Below, piece by piece: positions 40,182-55,100 of a stretch of DNA of 64,000 bases; position 1 is the stretch's first letter; every line of letters begins with the position of its first letter. The stretch is from Blepharisma stoltei (Eukaryota; Ciliophora; Heterotrichea; Heterotrichida; Blepharismidae): the NCBI GenBank assembly GCA_914767885.1, contig CAJZBQ010000037.1:1-64000 (forward strand), given 5' to 3'. Below the pieces are notes generated by a model. The model had not been told where the DNA came from. It worked only from the letters and a program-made list of their open reading frames with translations, and made no database searches. A program made the translations under genes and the position numbers.

Positions 40182-43100
40182 ATGGCTTATAAAAATATGT
40201 TTAAGCGATTTCTTCTTTGCTTTATCATAGCTTTTATGCAGCTTCATGCTGCTGAAGTCGCTGATTCGAGCGTTCCTCTTGCTAAAATGAGTGAGATGTT
40301 TAACTTTACGTTGACATCTGACTATGCGGGTATTGAAGACCCTCCTCAAAAGAATATATCTGTGATGAGAGAGCCTCAAGGATCAAGATATGGAAGAGCT
40401 CTTTTGGTCACTCCCTGTTCTCCTGGGAATTATGACAACTCAGGTATTTGCTCACCTTGTGGGACAATGTGCGCTTATTGTGATGACAATGGAAACTGTT
40501 TGGGCTGCCAAAACAACTATACAATGATAATCAGCTCAAATAAAAAGGACTGCGAGTGTAACGATGCTACTGCTACAGCTGGAACCTGCATTTGTCCACA
40601 AGCTAATCCTTGGTTTGATGGATCGACTTGCCAAACTTGTGAATCAGGCAGTTATTATGGAAGCTCTGGATGCACTGCTTGTTCAACATCAGGGTCTATT
40701 AGAGTTAGATCAATGATCAAAGCCAAGAAAAGTCCAAGCTGCTGTCCTGACGGCAAATATTTAGATAGCTCAAATTCAAAATGTTCAACTTGTGATGCAA
40801 ACTGTGAGCTTTGTGAAGATGGAGCTGCTGGCCGTTGTGATAAATGCACTAAAAAATTAATTTTGGCGTCAAAAGTTAAAATAAAGAAAACTTCTTGTTG
40901 TGTCGATGGACAGTTTAGAAGCAGCACTGTTAGTTCATGCACACCATGCCCTGATGTGAATTGCAATCAATGTGCAGATAGTGGAAGTGGGAATACTTGC
41001 ATTCAATGTTCAAAAACCTTTACCGTTACATCAAGACTTAAAGTGAAGAAAACTTCTTGCTGTGACGAAGGAAAATTTAGAAGCAGCACTGTTAGTCCAT
41101 GCACACCATGCCCTGATATTAATTGCAAATACTGTGAAGATAGTGGAAGTGGGAATAATTGCCTTCAATGTGCAAAGACCTTAACTGTTGCAGATACACT
41201 TCAAGTAAAGAAAACAACATGCTGTCAAGAAGGAAAATTCGTAAGCAGCTCTCAAGCAAGTTGTGCAAACTGTCCTGACTTAAATTGCAAATTCTGCGAA
41301 GACAGTGGAAGTGGGAATACTTGCCTTCAATGCGCAAAGACATTAACCGTCGCAGCAAATGTTAAAATTAAGAAAACTTCGTGCTGTGTCGAAGGACAAT
41401 TTAGAAGCAGCACTGTTAGTTCATGCACACCATGCCCTGATACTCATTGCAAATACTGTGCAGATAGTGGAAGTGGGAATACTTGCATTCAATGCGCAAA
41501 GACCTTAACTGTCGCATCAAGTCTTAAAGTGAAGAAAACTTCGTGCTGTGTAGATGGACAATTTAGAAGCAGCACTGTTAGTTTATGCACACCATGCCCT
41601 GATACTAATTGCAAGCAATGCGAAGACAGTGGAAGTGGGAATACTTGCATTCAATGCTCAAAAACCTTTACCGTTGCATCAAGACTTAAAGTGAAGAAAA
41701 CTTCTTGCTGTGACGAAGGAAAATTCGTAAGCAGCACTGTTAGTCCATGCACATCATGCCCTGATATTAATTGCAAATACTGTGAAGATAGTGGAAGTGG
41801 GAATAATTGCCTTCAATGTGCAAAGACCTTAACTGTTGCAGATACACTTCAAGTAAAGAAAACAACATGCTGTCAAGAAGGAAAATTCATAAGCGGCTCT
41901 CAAACGACTTGTGCAAGCTGTCCTGACTCAAATTGCAAATTCTGTGAAGACAGTGGAACTGGGACAAACTGTCTCCAATGCCAAAACACCTTATCCTTAG
42001 CGAATAAGGTGAAAATTAAAAAGACCTCTTGCTGTTTAGAAGGATTTTATGTTAGTAGTAGTCAAACTACATGTGCAGCCTGTGCTAGCCCGAATTGCAA
42101 ATACTGTGAAGACAGTGGAAGTGGGGATACTTGCCTTCAATGCTCAAATCTTATAACGATGACTCCCAAACTGAAAGTAAAGAAAACTACTTGTTGTGAT
42201 GATGGGTATTTCATTAGCAGCACTACCACTCAATGCACAAAATGCCCTGATACTAATTGCAAGCTCTGTCAAGATAATGGAAGTGGGAACACTTGCATTC
42301 AATGCTCCAATCTTTTAACTGTTACAGATACTTTGAAAATAAAGAAAACATCATGCTGCGACGCTAAAAACTTTGTTAGTGACAAGCATTCTTCATGCAC
42401 CGCCTGTAAAGACTCAAACTGTCAATACTGTGAGGATAGTGGAGACGGAGACAATTGTCTTCAGTGCTCAAAGACCTTCTCTTTCTCAGATAAACTTCAA
42501 GTAAAGAAAACATCATGCTGTCAAGAAGGAAATTTTGTAAGCGGCTCTCAAACGACTTGTGCAAGCTGCCCTGACTCAAATTGCAAATTCTGTGAAGATA
42601 GTGGAACTGGGACAAACTGTCTCCAATGCCAAAACACCTTATCCTTAGCGAATAAGCTGAAAATTAAAAAGACCTCTTGCTGTGACGAAGGATTTTATGT
42701 TAGTAGTAGTCAGCTTACGTGTGCAGCCTGTGCTAGCCCGAATTGCAAATACTGTGGAGACAGTGGAAGTGGGAATACTTGCCTTCAATGCTCTGATCTT
42801 TTGACGATGACTACCCAACTGAAAGTAAAGAAAACTACTTGTTGTGATGATGGGTATTTCATTAGCAGCACTACAACTCAATGCACAAAATGCCCTGATG
42901 AAAATTGCAAACAATGTACAGACAGTGGAAGTGGGAACACTTGCATTCAATGCTCCAATCTTTTAACTGTTACAGATACTTTGAAAATAAAGAAAACATC
43001 ATGCTGCGACGCTAAAAACTTTGTTAGTGACAAGCATTCTTCATGCACCGCCTGTAAAGACTCAAACTGTCAATACTGTGAGGATAGTGGAGACGGAGAC

Positions 43101-46100
43101 AATTGTCTTCAGTGCTCAAAGACCTTCTCTTTCTCAGATAAACTTCAAGTAAAGAAAACATCATGCTGTCAAGAAGGAAATTTTGTAAGCAGCTCTCAAA
43201 CGACTTGTGCAAACTGCCCTGACTCAAATTGCAAATTCTGTGAAGACAGTGGAACTGGGACAAACTGTCTCCAATGCCAAAGCACCTTATCCTTAGCGAA
43301 TAAGCTGAAAATTAAAAAGACCTCTTGCTGTGACGAAGGATTTTATGTTAGTAGTAGCCAGCTTACATGTGCAGCCTGTGCTAGCCCGAATTGCAATTAC
43401 TGTGAAGACAGTGGAAGTGGGAATACTTGCCTTCAATGCTCTAATCTTTTAACTGTGGCAGATACTTTGAAGATTAAGAAAACAACATGCTGTGATGAAG
43501 GAAAGTACATTACCGGTACTAAAACCCAATGTGAAAATTGTGCTGATTCAAATTGCAAATTCTGCGAAGACAGTGGAACTGGAACAACTTGTCTTCAATG
43601 CAAGAAGACCTTATCCTTCACAGACGCACTTCAAGTAAAGAAAACATCATGCTGTCAAGAAGGAAAATTCATAAGCGGTTCTCAAACGACTTGTGCAAGC
43701 TGCCCTGACTCAAATTGCAAATTCTGTGAAGACAGTGGAACTGGGACAAACTGTCTCCAATGCCAAAACACCTTATCCTTAGCGTATAAGGTGAAAATTA
43801 AAAAGACCTCTTGCTGTGACAAAGGATATTATGTTAGTAGTAGTCAACTTACATGTGCAGCCTGTGCTAGCCCGAATTGCAATTACTGTGAAGACAGTGG
43901 AAGTGGGGATACTTGCCTTCAATGCTCTAATCTCTTAACGATGACTCCCCAACTGAAAGTAAAGAAAACAACTTGCTGTCTTGATGGGTATTTCATTAGC
44001 AGCACTACCACTGAATGCACAAAATGCCCTGATACTAATTGCAATATCTGCGAGGACAGTGGAGCTGGTTCAAGTTGTCTCCAATGCGCTAAAACTTTAT
44101 CAATTTCAGATACTTTGAATATTAAGAAAACCACTTGTTGCAATGAAGGAAAATTTGTAAGCGCTACTCATTTACAATGCTCAAACTGTGCTGATTCAAA
44201 TTGCAAATACTGTGAAGATAGCGGAGAAGGTACAGTTTGCAATCAATGCAAAAAGACATTTAGCTTTACAGATACTTTGGAGATAAAGAAAACATCATGC
44301 TGTAGTGAAGGAAAATTTGTTAGCGATGCTCACACTGCATGTATAGCTTGTGACAGCCCAAATTGCAAATACTGTGAAGATAGTGGAGACGGGGAAAAAT
44401 GTCTTCAATGCTCTAATCTCTTAAGCTTTAGCAACACTCTCAAAATAAAGAAAACGACTTGCTGCCCAGATGGACAATATGTTAGTAGCACTCAAGCAAC
44501 CTGCGCGCCATGTGCTGACAATAAATGCAGCATTTGTGAGGATAGTGGATCTGGCACAACTTGTCTTAAATGCTCTGGAATTTTAACTGTTTCTGACACT
44601 TTGAATATAAAGAAAACGACTTGCTGTGAAGATGGGAAATTTGTTAGCGGCACTAATCCTGCATGCACTAACTGCTTTGACAGCAACTGCAAGATCTGTG
44701 AAGATAGCGGGGATGGAAAAGTTTGTCTTGACTGTGCTAAAAAGCTTAAATTTACAGACACCCTCAATATCAAAAAGACCACATGCTGCACTTTAACTAC
44801 TTACCTAAATGGAGGTAAATGTGACCCTTGCCCTAGCAAATGTGATGCCTGTGAAGATGTGACCGGTGAATGTATAACATGTTCAGAAAAAGTCAAGTTC
44901 ACTGGCTCCTTAATCCACCCTTCTCCCCGTGACGAACAAATAACTTGTTCGCTAACACGGAGGAGGTTTTATTTTTTAAGAACTAATGTTAAAAATTTTA
45001 GAGTATTTTTCTATCGAAATTCATAAAAATCATAAAATTCAAATAGATTTGATTTGTAAAAATTTATAATTAATTGAAATTCAACTTTATTTTATAATAA
45101 TTAAAAATATACATATAATAATTTTATAAAAAGTTTTTATACTAAAACAATTTTTATTCACTTACGGAAGCAGCTTTTAACCAAAATAGGGATTTTTCCA
45201 ATAGGTATATTCGCTTTAAAATGGGGGAGTTAGTGAAGCCATCATCATGCTGCGTAGATGGAACTTATTATAGCGGTGGCACTTGTGTGTCCTGTGATGA
45301 AACTTGTGCTACCTGCGATAAAGATACTGGAAAATGCCTTACTTGTCTGGATAAGATGGAAAGAGACTCAGATAGCGATGACATGAAATGCAAGTGTATA
45401 GGTGACCAAACTCAGTCAGGGAAAGTCTGCTCATGCCCAATTGGGAAGTTTTTCAATGGACAAGTATGCTCAGTCTGTGGCCATTTCTGCGACACTTGCA
45501 CCTTGGATAGTGTCACTTGCAAAACTTGCATTGATCAATCAAGAATGATGCTGAATACCGATAAGCCTGCTGAATGCAAGTGCAAAGGAAATAATCAACA
45601 AGAAAAAGCAAATGGATCCGGCTGCATCTGTAAAACCCCAGACACTTATTTCAAAAATGATGACTGTATTTCTTGCGGCGTGAACTGTTTAATTTGTGAC
45701 GATACTGGAGGTTGCACATCTTGTGTGAAAAATGTAGCGCTAAAAGGTAGCTTAACTGATCCAGCTTTATGCTGCGCATCAGGGAATTATTATGACTCAA
45801 TGCAACAAGATGATTAAAGTGATTTAGCACGGAGGGATATCAAAGCCTCCCTTTTAGTTCTAATTGACGACACTCTCAACGATCTTGAACGGGGAATTCA
45901 CATAGTAGCCAGGCATCCTTCACTTTGCAGACCTCTTTTCAAACTATAAAGATGCCCTCCCAGATGTACCAAGCAGTAAACCCCTATCTTCATTTTTATA
46001 TAAGCTAGCTGTATTACCTGTATAATAAGCCGTTTTGATATTGTGGAATAAAGTTTTTATAGGAAATAGACCTATAATAAAATTCTCATAAAAGCTTTCA

Positions 46101-49100
46101 AGAGAGAGCTCCCTCTTTGATCGCCATTTAATTATTATGACTCAGTAAATCTACGTTGTATTCCTTGTGAGGAAAATTGTGCTACCTGTGATGCCCACAC
46201 TGGAGTATGTGCTACTTGCAAGAAATCGAAGATGGAGGTGGACCCAACAAATACCAAAACTTGCCACTGCATCGGAGACCAAGCATTAGTTGGAGGAGAA
46301 TGCACATGCTCACAAGGATTATTTTTTAATGGGCAAACATGCTCATCTTGTGGCACTTTCTGCAAAACTTGTGAGGACAATACCGGTAAATGCTCGGCCT
46401 GTATTGACAGTGACAGAATGAATTTAAGCACTACCAATAATAAAGTATGCGAATGCAAAGGAGTCAATCAAACACCAACAGCCACCAGCTGCACCTGCGC
46501 TGCAGGCAAATATTTCAGCAATGGCGACTGTGTAAATTGTGATAGCACTTGTCCTGACTGTGATGCTATCACTGGAAATTGCAAGACTTGCGTTGATACT
46601 TCTTCAAGAATGGCAGTCTCTCAGTCTGACTCAAAGAAATGTCAATGTCTCGGATCGCAACAGCTTGTCTCCAATCAATGTTCTTGTGCCTCAGGCTCTT
46701 ATTATGCAGGCAGCACGTGTGAGACATGCGGTGACAACTGTCAAATCTGTGCCGATCTCTCAGGACAATGTAGCTCCTGCAAATCTTCAAGAATGATTTT
46801 TGACTCAAATGACTCAAAGAAATGCGTCTGCAAAGCTGGCCAACATCTAGTAGGGTCTGACTGTGTTTGTGATGAAGGGACTTATTATGACACAAACAAT
46901 AAAGTTTGCATACCATGTGAGTCTAGATGTGCCACCTGCTCTGACGATGGAACTTGCATTACTTGCAAAGAGGGCAGAAAAATGGATTTAGACGCAAATC
47001 TGCCAAAGACTTGCAAATGCAAATCAGATCAAACTACTGGACTTGATTGTTCTTGTGCTACTGGAAGCTACTTTGATACTTCAATTTCTAATTGCAAATC
47101 ATGCGAAACCAACTGTTTAGCTTGTTTAGACTTCACTGGCGATTGTACATCTTGCAAAAAGAATATAGCTTTTACAGGAGATCTGATTGACCCAGCGACT
47201 TGCTGCCTAACAGGAACTTACTATAGTAACGGAGGCTGTGTACCCTGTTCAGATAAATGTGCAGAATGCGACATACATACTGGGAAGTGTACTAAATGCA
47301 AGGAGGAAAGCAAAATGATATTTGATGATACTGATGAGAAAAAATGTAAATGCGCAGGTGACCAACTGTATGTTTCAGAAAAATGCACATGCCCTGACAA
47401 TCAAAAGTTTAACGGATTAGTGTGCTCCACTTGTGGCACTTTTTGCAAAGTCTGTGCAGATACAACTTTGATTTGCACCGAATGTCTTGATAGCTCAAGA
47501 ATGCAATTTGGTGCATCAGATAATAAAATCTGTGAGTGTAAAGGATCAAGCCAAACTACAACTGCAACTGGCTGTGAATGTGCTGTTGGAAAATACTTTA
47601 CAAACAACGGCTGCGCTCCATGTGGGTCACTTTGTGCAGCCTGTGCAGATACCACTGGAATTTGCAGCTCTTGCAAAGATATCACTATGACAAAAAGTGA
47701 TGATAATTTAAGTTGCAAATGTAAACCAGGTCTTCAGCTCGATGAACAAGCAGGCACTTGTAAATGCTCTTCAGGCTACTACTTCGATAGTAACACCTGC
47801 CAGCCTTGCGGAACTCACTGTTCTGTTTGCGACTCAACTAGATGCTCTGTGTGTGATAGTATCAGCCATCTTATTGTTGATCCATCAAACCGCAACAATT
47901 GTATTTGTGAAAGCAGCTATTATTGGATTGTAGCAAATAATGACTGTGAGCAATGCGCTGAAGGAACTTATTATGACGGAAGCAAATGCTCTAGCTGTTC
48001 CACTAACTGTAAAGCCTGCGATAATTTCACTGGGAAATGCAATACTTGTGCTGGCGGAGATAGAATGGAATTTGATCCTACGGATGACAAAGCTTGCAGA
48101 TGCAAAGGAAATCAAATTCTTAGCGGGCTGACTTGCTCTTGCAGCTCAGGATCTTACTTTGATAGCCTTACTTGCTCTCCATGCTCTGAATTATGCGCTG
48201 TCTGCACAGATTTGACTGGAGAGTGCACAAAATGCAACGATGAAGCTTTAATGACTATCGACTCACAAAACAATAAAAACTGCAAATGCAAGTTTTCTGA
48301 CCTAACAGCTGTATCAGGCCAGTGTGTCTGCACTGGAGGCAAGCAATGGAATGGATCTGAATGCTCTAGTTGTGGAAACTTCTGTAAAACTTGTAATGTA
48401 GTAAGCAATGTCTGCACTGAGTGTACAGACAGCGCAAGAATGGACCCGGTAAGCAGCAGTGTTACTTGTAAATGCAAAACTAGCTTTATAACCTCGGCAG
48501 CTGGCTGCACTTGTGCTGCAAGCTCTTACTATGACAACTCAGCATGTTTTACTTGTGGAGATTTATGCTCTACCTGTGCAGATATTTCGGGCGATTGTAC
48601 TGCTTGCAAAGACAGCACTATGGAATTCCATCCTACTAATAAGAAAATCTGTAGATGCAAAGGAACTCAGCAGTATAGCACCGTGCTAAGCACTTGTACA
48701 TGCCCAATTGGATATTTCGACGGCTCTACTTGTCAGAGCTGCACAACTCTTTGTTTAACTTGTGATTCAACTAAGTGTTTAACTTGTCAAAATATTCTCC
48801 ATCTTGTGGTTGACACCCAAAACCCTAACTTTTATCTGTGAGTAAGCAAAAAAAACACGAGAAAAATCTCTATTTTTTGGTAAAAGAAATAATAGGAAAA
48901 TTAAAAATATTATTATTTTTGTGAATTGGGATTATTTTGGATGCAAAAAAATTGTAAAAAAATACTCCATGAGTGGGAAAATTGTTTTAGCTTACTGATG
49001 TGGGAGAGTAAAGATTGCGTCTGCGCTAGCGGCTACAATTGGATTACAGCAAGCGGCAGTTGTGAGCAATGCTCTGTTGGAACTTACTACGATGGCAACA

Positions 49101-52100
49101 AATGTGCTAGCTGCTCAGCTATGTGTGCTACTTGCTCTGGGCTGACTGGCACTTGTGATACTTGTAAAGACACCGCTAGGATGGCTCTTAGTGGAACCAC
49201 ATGCATTTGTAAAGGAAATCAAAAGTTAACCGGATCTACATGCTCTTGTGATGCAGGATACTACTTTGATGGCTCGACATGTCTTAAATGTTCAAGCTTA
49301 TGCAGTGCTTGTAAAGATTATACCGGAGTATGCACAACATGTAAGGATTCGAAAATGACATTCGATTCAAACGACAACAAAAACTGTAAATGTATTGGAG
49401 ATCAGATTCTTAGCGGGGAGACTTGCACCTGTCCTAGCAACCAACAATTCAACGGAAATGGGTGTTCTACTTGCGGTGAATTCTGTAGTACTTGTGATGT
49501 TAATAATATTGTCTGCAGCACTTGTATAGATGGAAATAAGATGTCACCTGTGAGTGGTACTGTAACTTGTGCCTGCAAAGGAAATCAACTTAAAGCAAAC
49601 GCCGGCTGTACTTGCCCGTCAGGCTCTTACTTTGATAGCTCAACTTGCTCAACTTGCGGTGATTTATGCACTACATGCACAGATACAACTGGTGTCTGCA
49701 CTGTCTGTAAAAGTGATAAAATGGAAGTTAACCCTACTAATCAAAAAGTTTGTAGATGCAAAGGAACTCAACAGTACAATACCATAACATCCTCTTGCTA
49801 CTGTCCTACTGGATACTACGATGGCTCGACTTGTCAGAGTTGCACAACTCTTTGCTCAACCTGTGACTCGACTAAATGTTTAACTTGTCAAGCTATTGCC
49901 AACCTTATAGTAGACCCTCAAAACCCAACTAACTGTGCCTGTGCGAGCGGTTACAATTGGATTACAGCAGCGGGCAGTTGCGATAAATGCTCTGATGGAA
50001 CTTATTACGATGGCAGCAAGTGTGTTAGCTGCGCTGCTACATGTGCTACTTGCTCTGGGCAGATTGGCACTTGCAATACTTGCAAAGACGCTGCTAGGAT
50101 GAATCTTAATCCCCCGAACAAAAATTTCTAATAAGGGAATATATATATATATAAATGACAATTATTATAACGAAATCCCTAAATAATTTTGATGAATATA
50201 AAGCAGCTTCCGTTTTTAAAATATAAATTTCTTATATTAAAATAATTTTGCTTCTCAGTTTTACATTATTGGAAATTTTTAAAATTTAAAAAATAATTTA
50301 TTAAAAAACATTAACCCCCTTCCTTAAACGAACAAAAGTTTTTGTTCGCCCACGGAAGGGGAGTTAGTGGAACCACATGCATTTGCAAAGGAACCCAAAA
50401 ACTAACTGGATCAACATGTTCTTGTGATGCAGGATACTACTTTGATGGATCTACTTGTGTTCAATGCTCAAGCCTGTGCGCCTCTTGCAACGATTACACT
50501 GGTGAATGCAAATCTTGCAAAGATTCGAAAATGACTATTGACCAAGCCAATAAGAAGAACTGTATATGTATTGGAGATCAGACTCTTGACAATGGATCAT
50601 GCACTTGCCCTCCCCACCAATTTATTCAAATTTAAATTTATTGTGCTTTCTATACCACAGCTGCCTTAAATACCACTTTAGGACGTATGAGCCATATTCC
50701 TCCGGCCGGCCAAATTGTGGCATCCTGAATTTGTTTTACGACAGAACGCCAGTTTTTAATTTTGTTTGGGCTTCCCTGGCTCTTTTTTGAGCTTAGGCTA
50801 TCAACTATTCATTATGCACCCGAAAGATCCCAATCTCTATTGCCTGAGGTAGGTGGCATCCTTCTGAAAAGTTCGATTCCCTAAGCAGGAGTCAGGTAGG
50901 AAATGCCACTCTCTCTTGTTTCCCTGAAATAGTGTGGATAAATTCATCATGGAAGTTAAACCTCATAGTTAAAATGTACACAAGAATTTTCGGTCAGGAG
51001 ACCAGAGAATTCGAACGACGCCATATTTCAATTATCCTTGCCCTATCGGTCAACAATTTAATGGTGACAAATGTTCTGACTCATCCTCCTTAAAATTGGA
51101 AAATGATATCGGTAAAGTTTTCATTTTTTGGTACCCCCCCTTTAAATGGAACAAAATTATAATTTTTACAAATGAAAATAATAGCTTTTATATGCCAAGT
51201 TTTGGATTTTATATTACTAGAAGAATATATTATTATTGAAATCTTTGTGCCTAAATTGATTAATTTTTTAAAAAAACTTTATAAAAATAAAATAATTTGT
51301 TCTATTTATATTTTTAATCAAAATATGGCGTCATTTAGATATTCTATTCTCCGGACAGAAATTCTTCCTTCTGCACTTTTTGCTTATGAGGTTTGCTTCA
51401 CCCAGTAATTTATCCTAGCATTATGGTATATTATGACCAAGGGTGCGCGACCTTGGACGCCCATTCCCAAGAACAGAGAATTTCTGGAAGTGAGCTTAGT
51501 CTTAGTCTTAGTCTTAGTTAAATTATAGAGTAGCTCCCTGCCAGGACCGAAGGTCCTTTTCTTCCGCCTTTTGGACGCCTCGCTTGCTTTCCTTGCCCTG
51601 CTCCCAGTGTGCACCTAAGTGCCACAGGCTACCACTCAGCTCCTTCCGGTCATGGGGCTTGGTCATGCTATCCCGGAAGTAGGCGGACTGGGTCACCATG
51701 CTTCACGTCGCCAGACTAGGGTTAGAGCTAAGGATTAACTCCTTAGCTCTTGTCGGCTCCTGCTATGCCCTCCAAATTGGCACTAACAGTCCCTAGAGGA
51801 AAAACCCTTTTTGCCCCGTGTCCTATCGAGACGACCCTAGGATCGTCACTGCTGGACTGGGAGGGAAACCTAGCCGGGATCTGGAAGTGAGCTACCAACC
51901 CAGGTGGCGGAGAATGGGACCTTTATTATGCCAAACGGACGCAAGCTGGCTTGTCTGAGAGCAAGAAGGATTGCAGTCTAAATCTGAGCACCAGAAGCCG
52001 AGGGACTATTTCAAATCAAGAACAGGTGGTAGAAGACGATTGGTTGGACGGAAGCCGGCCTGAGTGATGCGGTATTGAATGCTAAACGAAGGAAGACCCT

Positions 52101-55100
52101 TAGTCAATTTAATGTATGTATGCTCTATTTATATTTTAAATTTTATTTTCAAACATAGCATCTTAAATCAGAACAGGATTTTTTTGTTCTATCTATAGGT
52201 GAGAGGGATGAGTGCGGAACATTTTGCAATTCTTGCAGCAAAACTTCAGGAATAATATGTAACATTTGTATTGATTCTGTAAAGATGCTTGCAGTTTCTG
52301 GAACTACTACTTGTTCATGCAAAGGCGACCAAACTGCAACAGTAAGCGGCTGTTCCTGTCCTGCCGGATATTACTTTAAAGACACAAAATGCACTCAATG
52401 CGGTAGCTTATGTTCTTTATGTGCAGATACAACAGGAATTTGTAGCACCTGCAAAAATGGTTCTACAATGGAAGTAAACCCTAGCGACACCACAACTTGT
52501 AGGTGTAAAGGAACCCAGCAATACAATACCGCTTTATCGGCTTGTGCTTGCCCTGTTGGCTATTTTGATAACGACACCTGTAAGAGCTGCACAACTCTTT
52601 GCTCGACCTGTGACTCCACCAAGTGTTTAACTTGCCAATCATAAATAAAATGGTATTTAGATTAGGAGAAATTAGTGGAGATAATTTTTTCTCCTAATCA
52701 AATTTTATTTATCTTCGAGAACTTCTGGATAGACTCACGGCTTAACTTTGGGGATAGAACTACTCCACGCTGCAACAAGACTCTCAAAGTTTATTATAAA
52801 GCTAATCTGAGGAGCATGAAATGCAGGAGAAATGCGTGCAGGAGCTGAGCTGAGGAAAATTAAATTTAAAATCTTGAGATCTTACAGATTTGATGCCTCC
52901 ATGTGCTTTCGAACCATCGGACTCTTACTTGTCAGCAGAAGAATCAGTTGCCAGAGCTCCATCAATAACAGCTTTCTCCTAGATATATGAGCTTACACTG
53001 CATCCCTGAGCTTGACGGGTTTGAAAGACCCTCTGTGGTGAACATCTTTTAGGCGTTATAAAGGTAATTCAGCGCGATGCTTCCTGTTAGCCTCCTTCAG
53101 GTTGGATGTCACCCAGGAAAAATGAACCACACCCCTCCTAAACTGGCAAGAGACTCCATAGATCATCTACCAATACGTCCATATAGCAAGATTAGGGTTA
53201 GAATCAAAGAGTATAAACCTTGGTCTAGGCTATAAAGCCATTTTGCACCCAAAGAGGGTCCTCATCCACAAGTGAATACTTTGTCTCCACAGTCATATTA
53301 ATTATTAGCTGGGCAAATGCGATGGTAACGCTCCAGGTAAGAGGCGCTAATCAAGATGACGGGCGGCTTATTTGGGAATGCACAATGTTTTGGATGGAAA
53401 ATGCTTGTCATGTCACCATTTTGGCCCTGTCTCTTTTAGTAGAAGTGTGTGATGAGCGTCTAAATGCTCTACTCACTCACCCCGCCCCTCCTGGGCGAAA
53501 AAAAAATACATTAAAAAATTACTATTTTTGCTAAAAGCCCACCCTCCTTGAGCAAACAAAGCTTTTTTATGAAAAAGTGTTGATATATTAGTGATAATTA
53601 TATAATTGAACTTTCGAGAAAATTTTTGAGCATATTGTATTTTAAAACATCAATTTTGCAAATTAATTAAATATTTGCTATCTAATTTTGTAAATTTGGT
53701 TTTTTAAATTTCGAAAAAAAAGCCCCTCTCTGAGCGAAAGTTAATGTGATGATATGTTTAACTTGCCAATCCATTGACCATCTTGTAGTTGACACCCAAA
53801 ACCCTAAAAACTGTGTCTGTGCTAGCGGCTACAACTGGATTACCGCTAAAAGCACTTGTGAACAATGTTCTTCAGATATGTATTACGATGGCAACAAGTG
53901 TGCTAGCTGCGGAACTAATTGCGCAACTTGTTATGACGGGACTGGAGTTTGCAAAACCTGTAAGAGCTCAAGAATGGAAAAAGGAAGTGACCCTACTAAA
54001 TGCATTTGCAAAGGAACCCAAAAGTTAACCGGATCTACATGCTCTTGCGATGCAGGGTACTACTTTGATGGAGATACATGTGTTCAATGCTCAGATTTAT
54101 GCAGCACTTGTGAAGATTTAACTGGAGTATGTAAAACATGTAAAGACTCGAAATTAATGACATTCGACTCAAACGATAATAAAAAATGCAAATGTATTGG
54201 AAACCAAGTTCGTAGCGGTGATACTTGCACCTGTCCTAGCAACCAACAATTCAACGGAAATGGATGCTCTACTTGCGGTGAATTTTGTGATACCTGTAAT
54301 GTCAATTCTAAACTCTTCATTCGTAAGCCAGTAAAACATTTTGAATAAGGGAACTTTTTAAACAGTAAAACTAAAATTCATAACTAATTTAATTGAATTT
54401 TTTCCCCAAAAAATAGGAGGATAATTCTAATAATTTCGTTTCCTTAGGAAGAGGGATAGTAACGTATGTAGCGCATGTATAGATATAAATAAGATGTCAC
54501 CTGTGAGTGGTACTGTAACTTGTGCCTGCAAAGGGAATCAACTTAAGACAAACGCCGGCTGTACTTGCCCGTCAGGCTCTTACTTTGATAGCTCAACCTG
54601 CTCAACTTGCGGTGATTTATGCACTACATGCACAGATACAACTGGTGTCTGCACTGTCTGTAAAAGTGATAAAATGGAAGTTAACCCTACTAATCAAAAA
54701 GTTTGTAGATGCAAAGGAACTCAACAGTACAATACCATAACATCCTCTTGCTACTGTCCTACTGGATACTACGATGGCACAACTTGTCAGAGTTGCACAA
54801 CTCTTTGCTCAAACTGCGACTCGACCAAGTGTTTAACTTGCCAAGCTATTGCCAACCTTATAGTAGACCCTCAAAACCCAACTAACTGTATCTGTGCCAG
54901 CGGATACAATTGGATTACAGCAACGGGCAAGTGTGAACAATGCTCTGTTGGAACTTACTACGATGGTAACAAATGTGCTAGCTGCGCTGCTAATTGTGCA
55001 AGTTGCTATGACGGGTCTGGAACTTGTAAAATCTGTAAAGACCCTAATAGGATGGATCTTAGCGGAACGATATGCACTTGCAAAGGAACCCAAAAACTAA

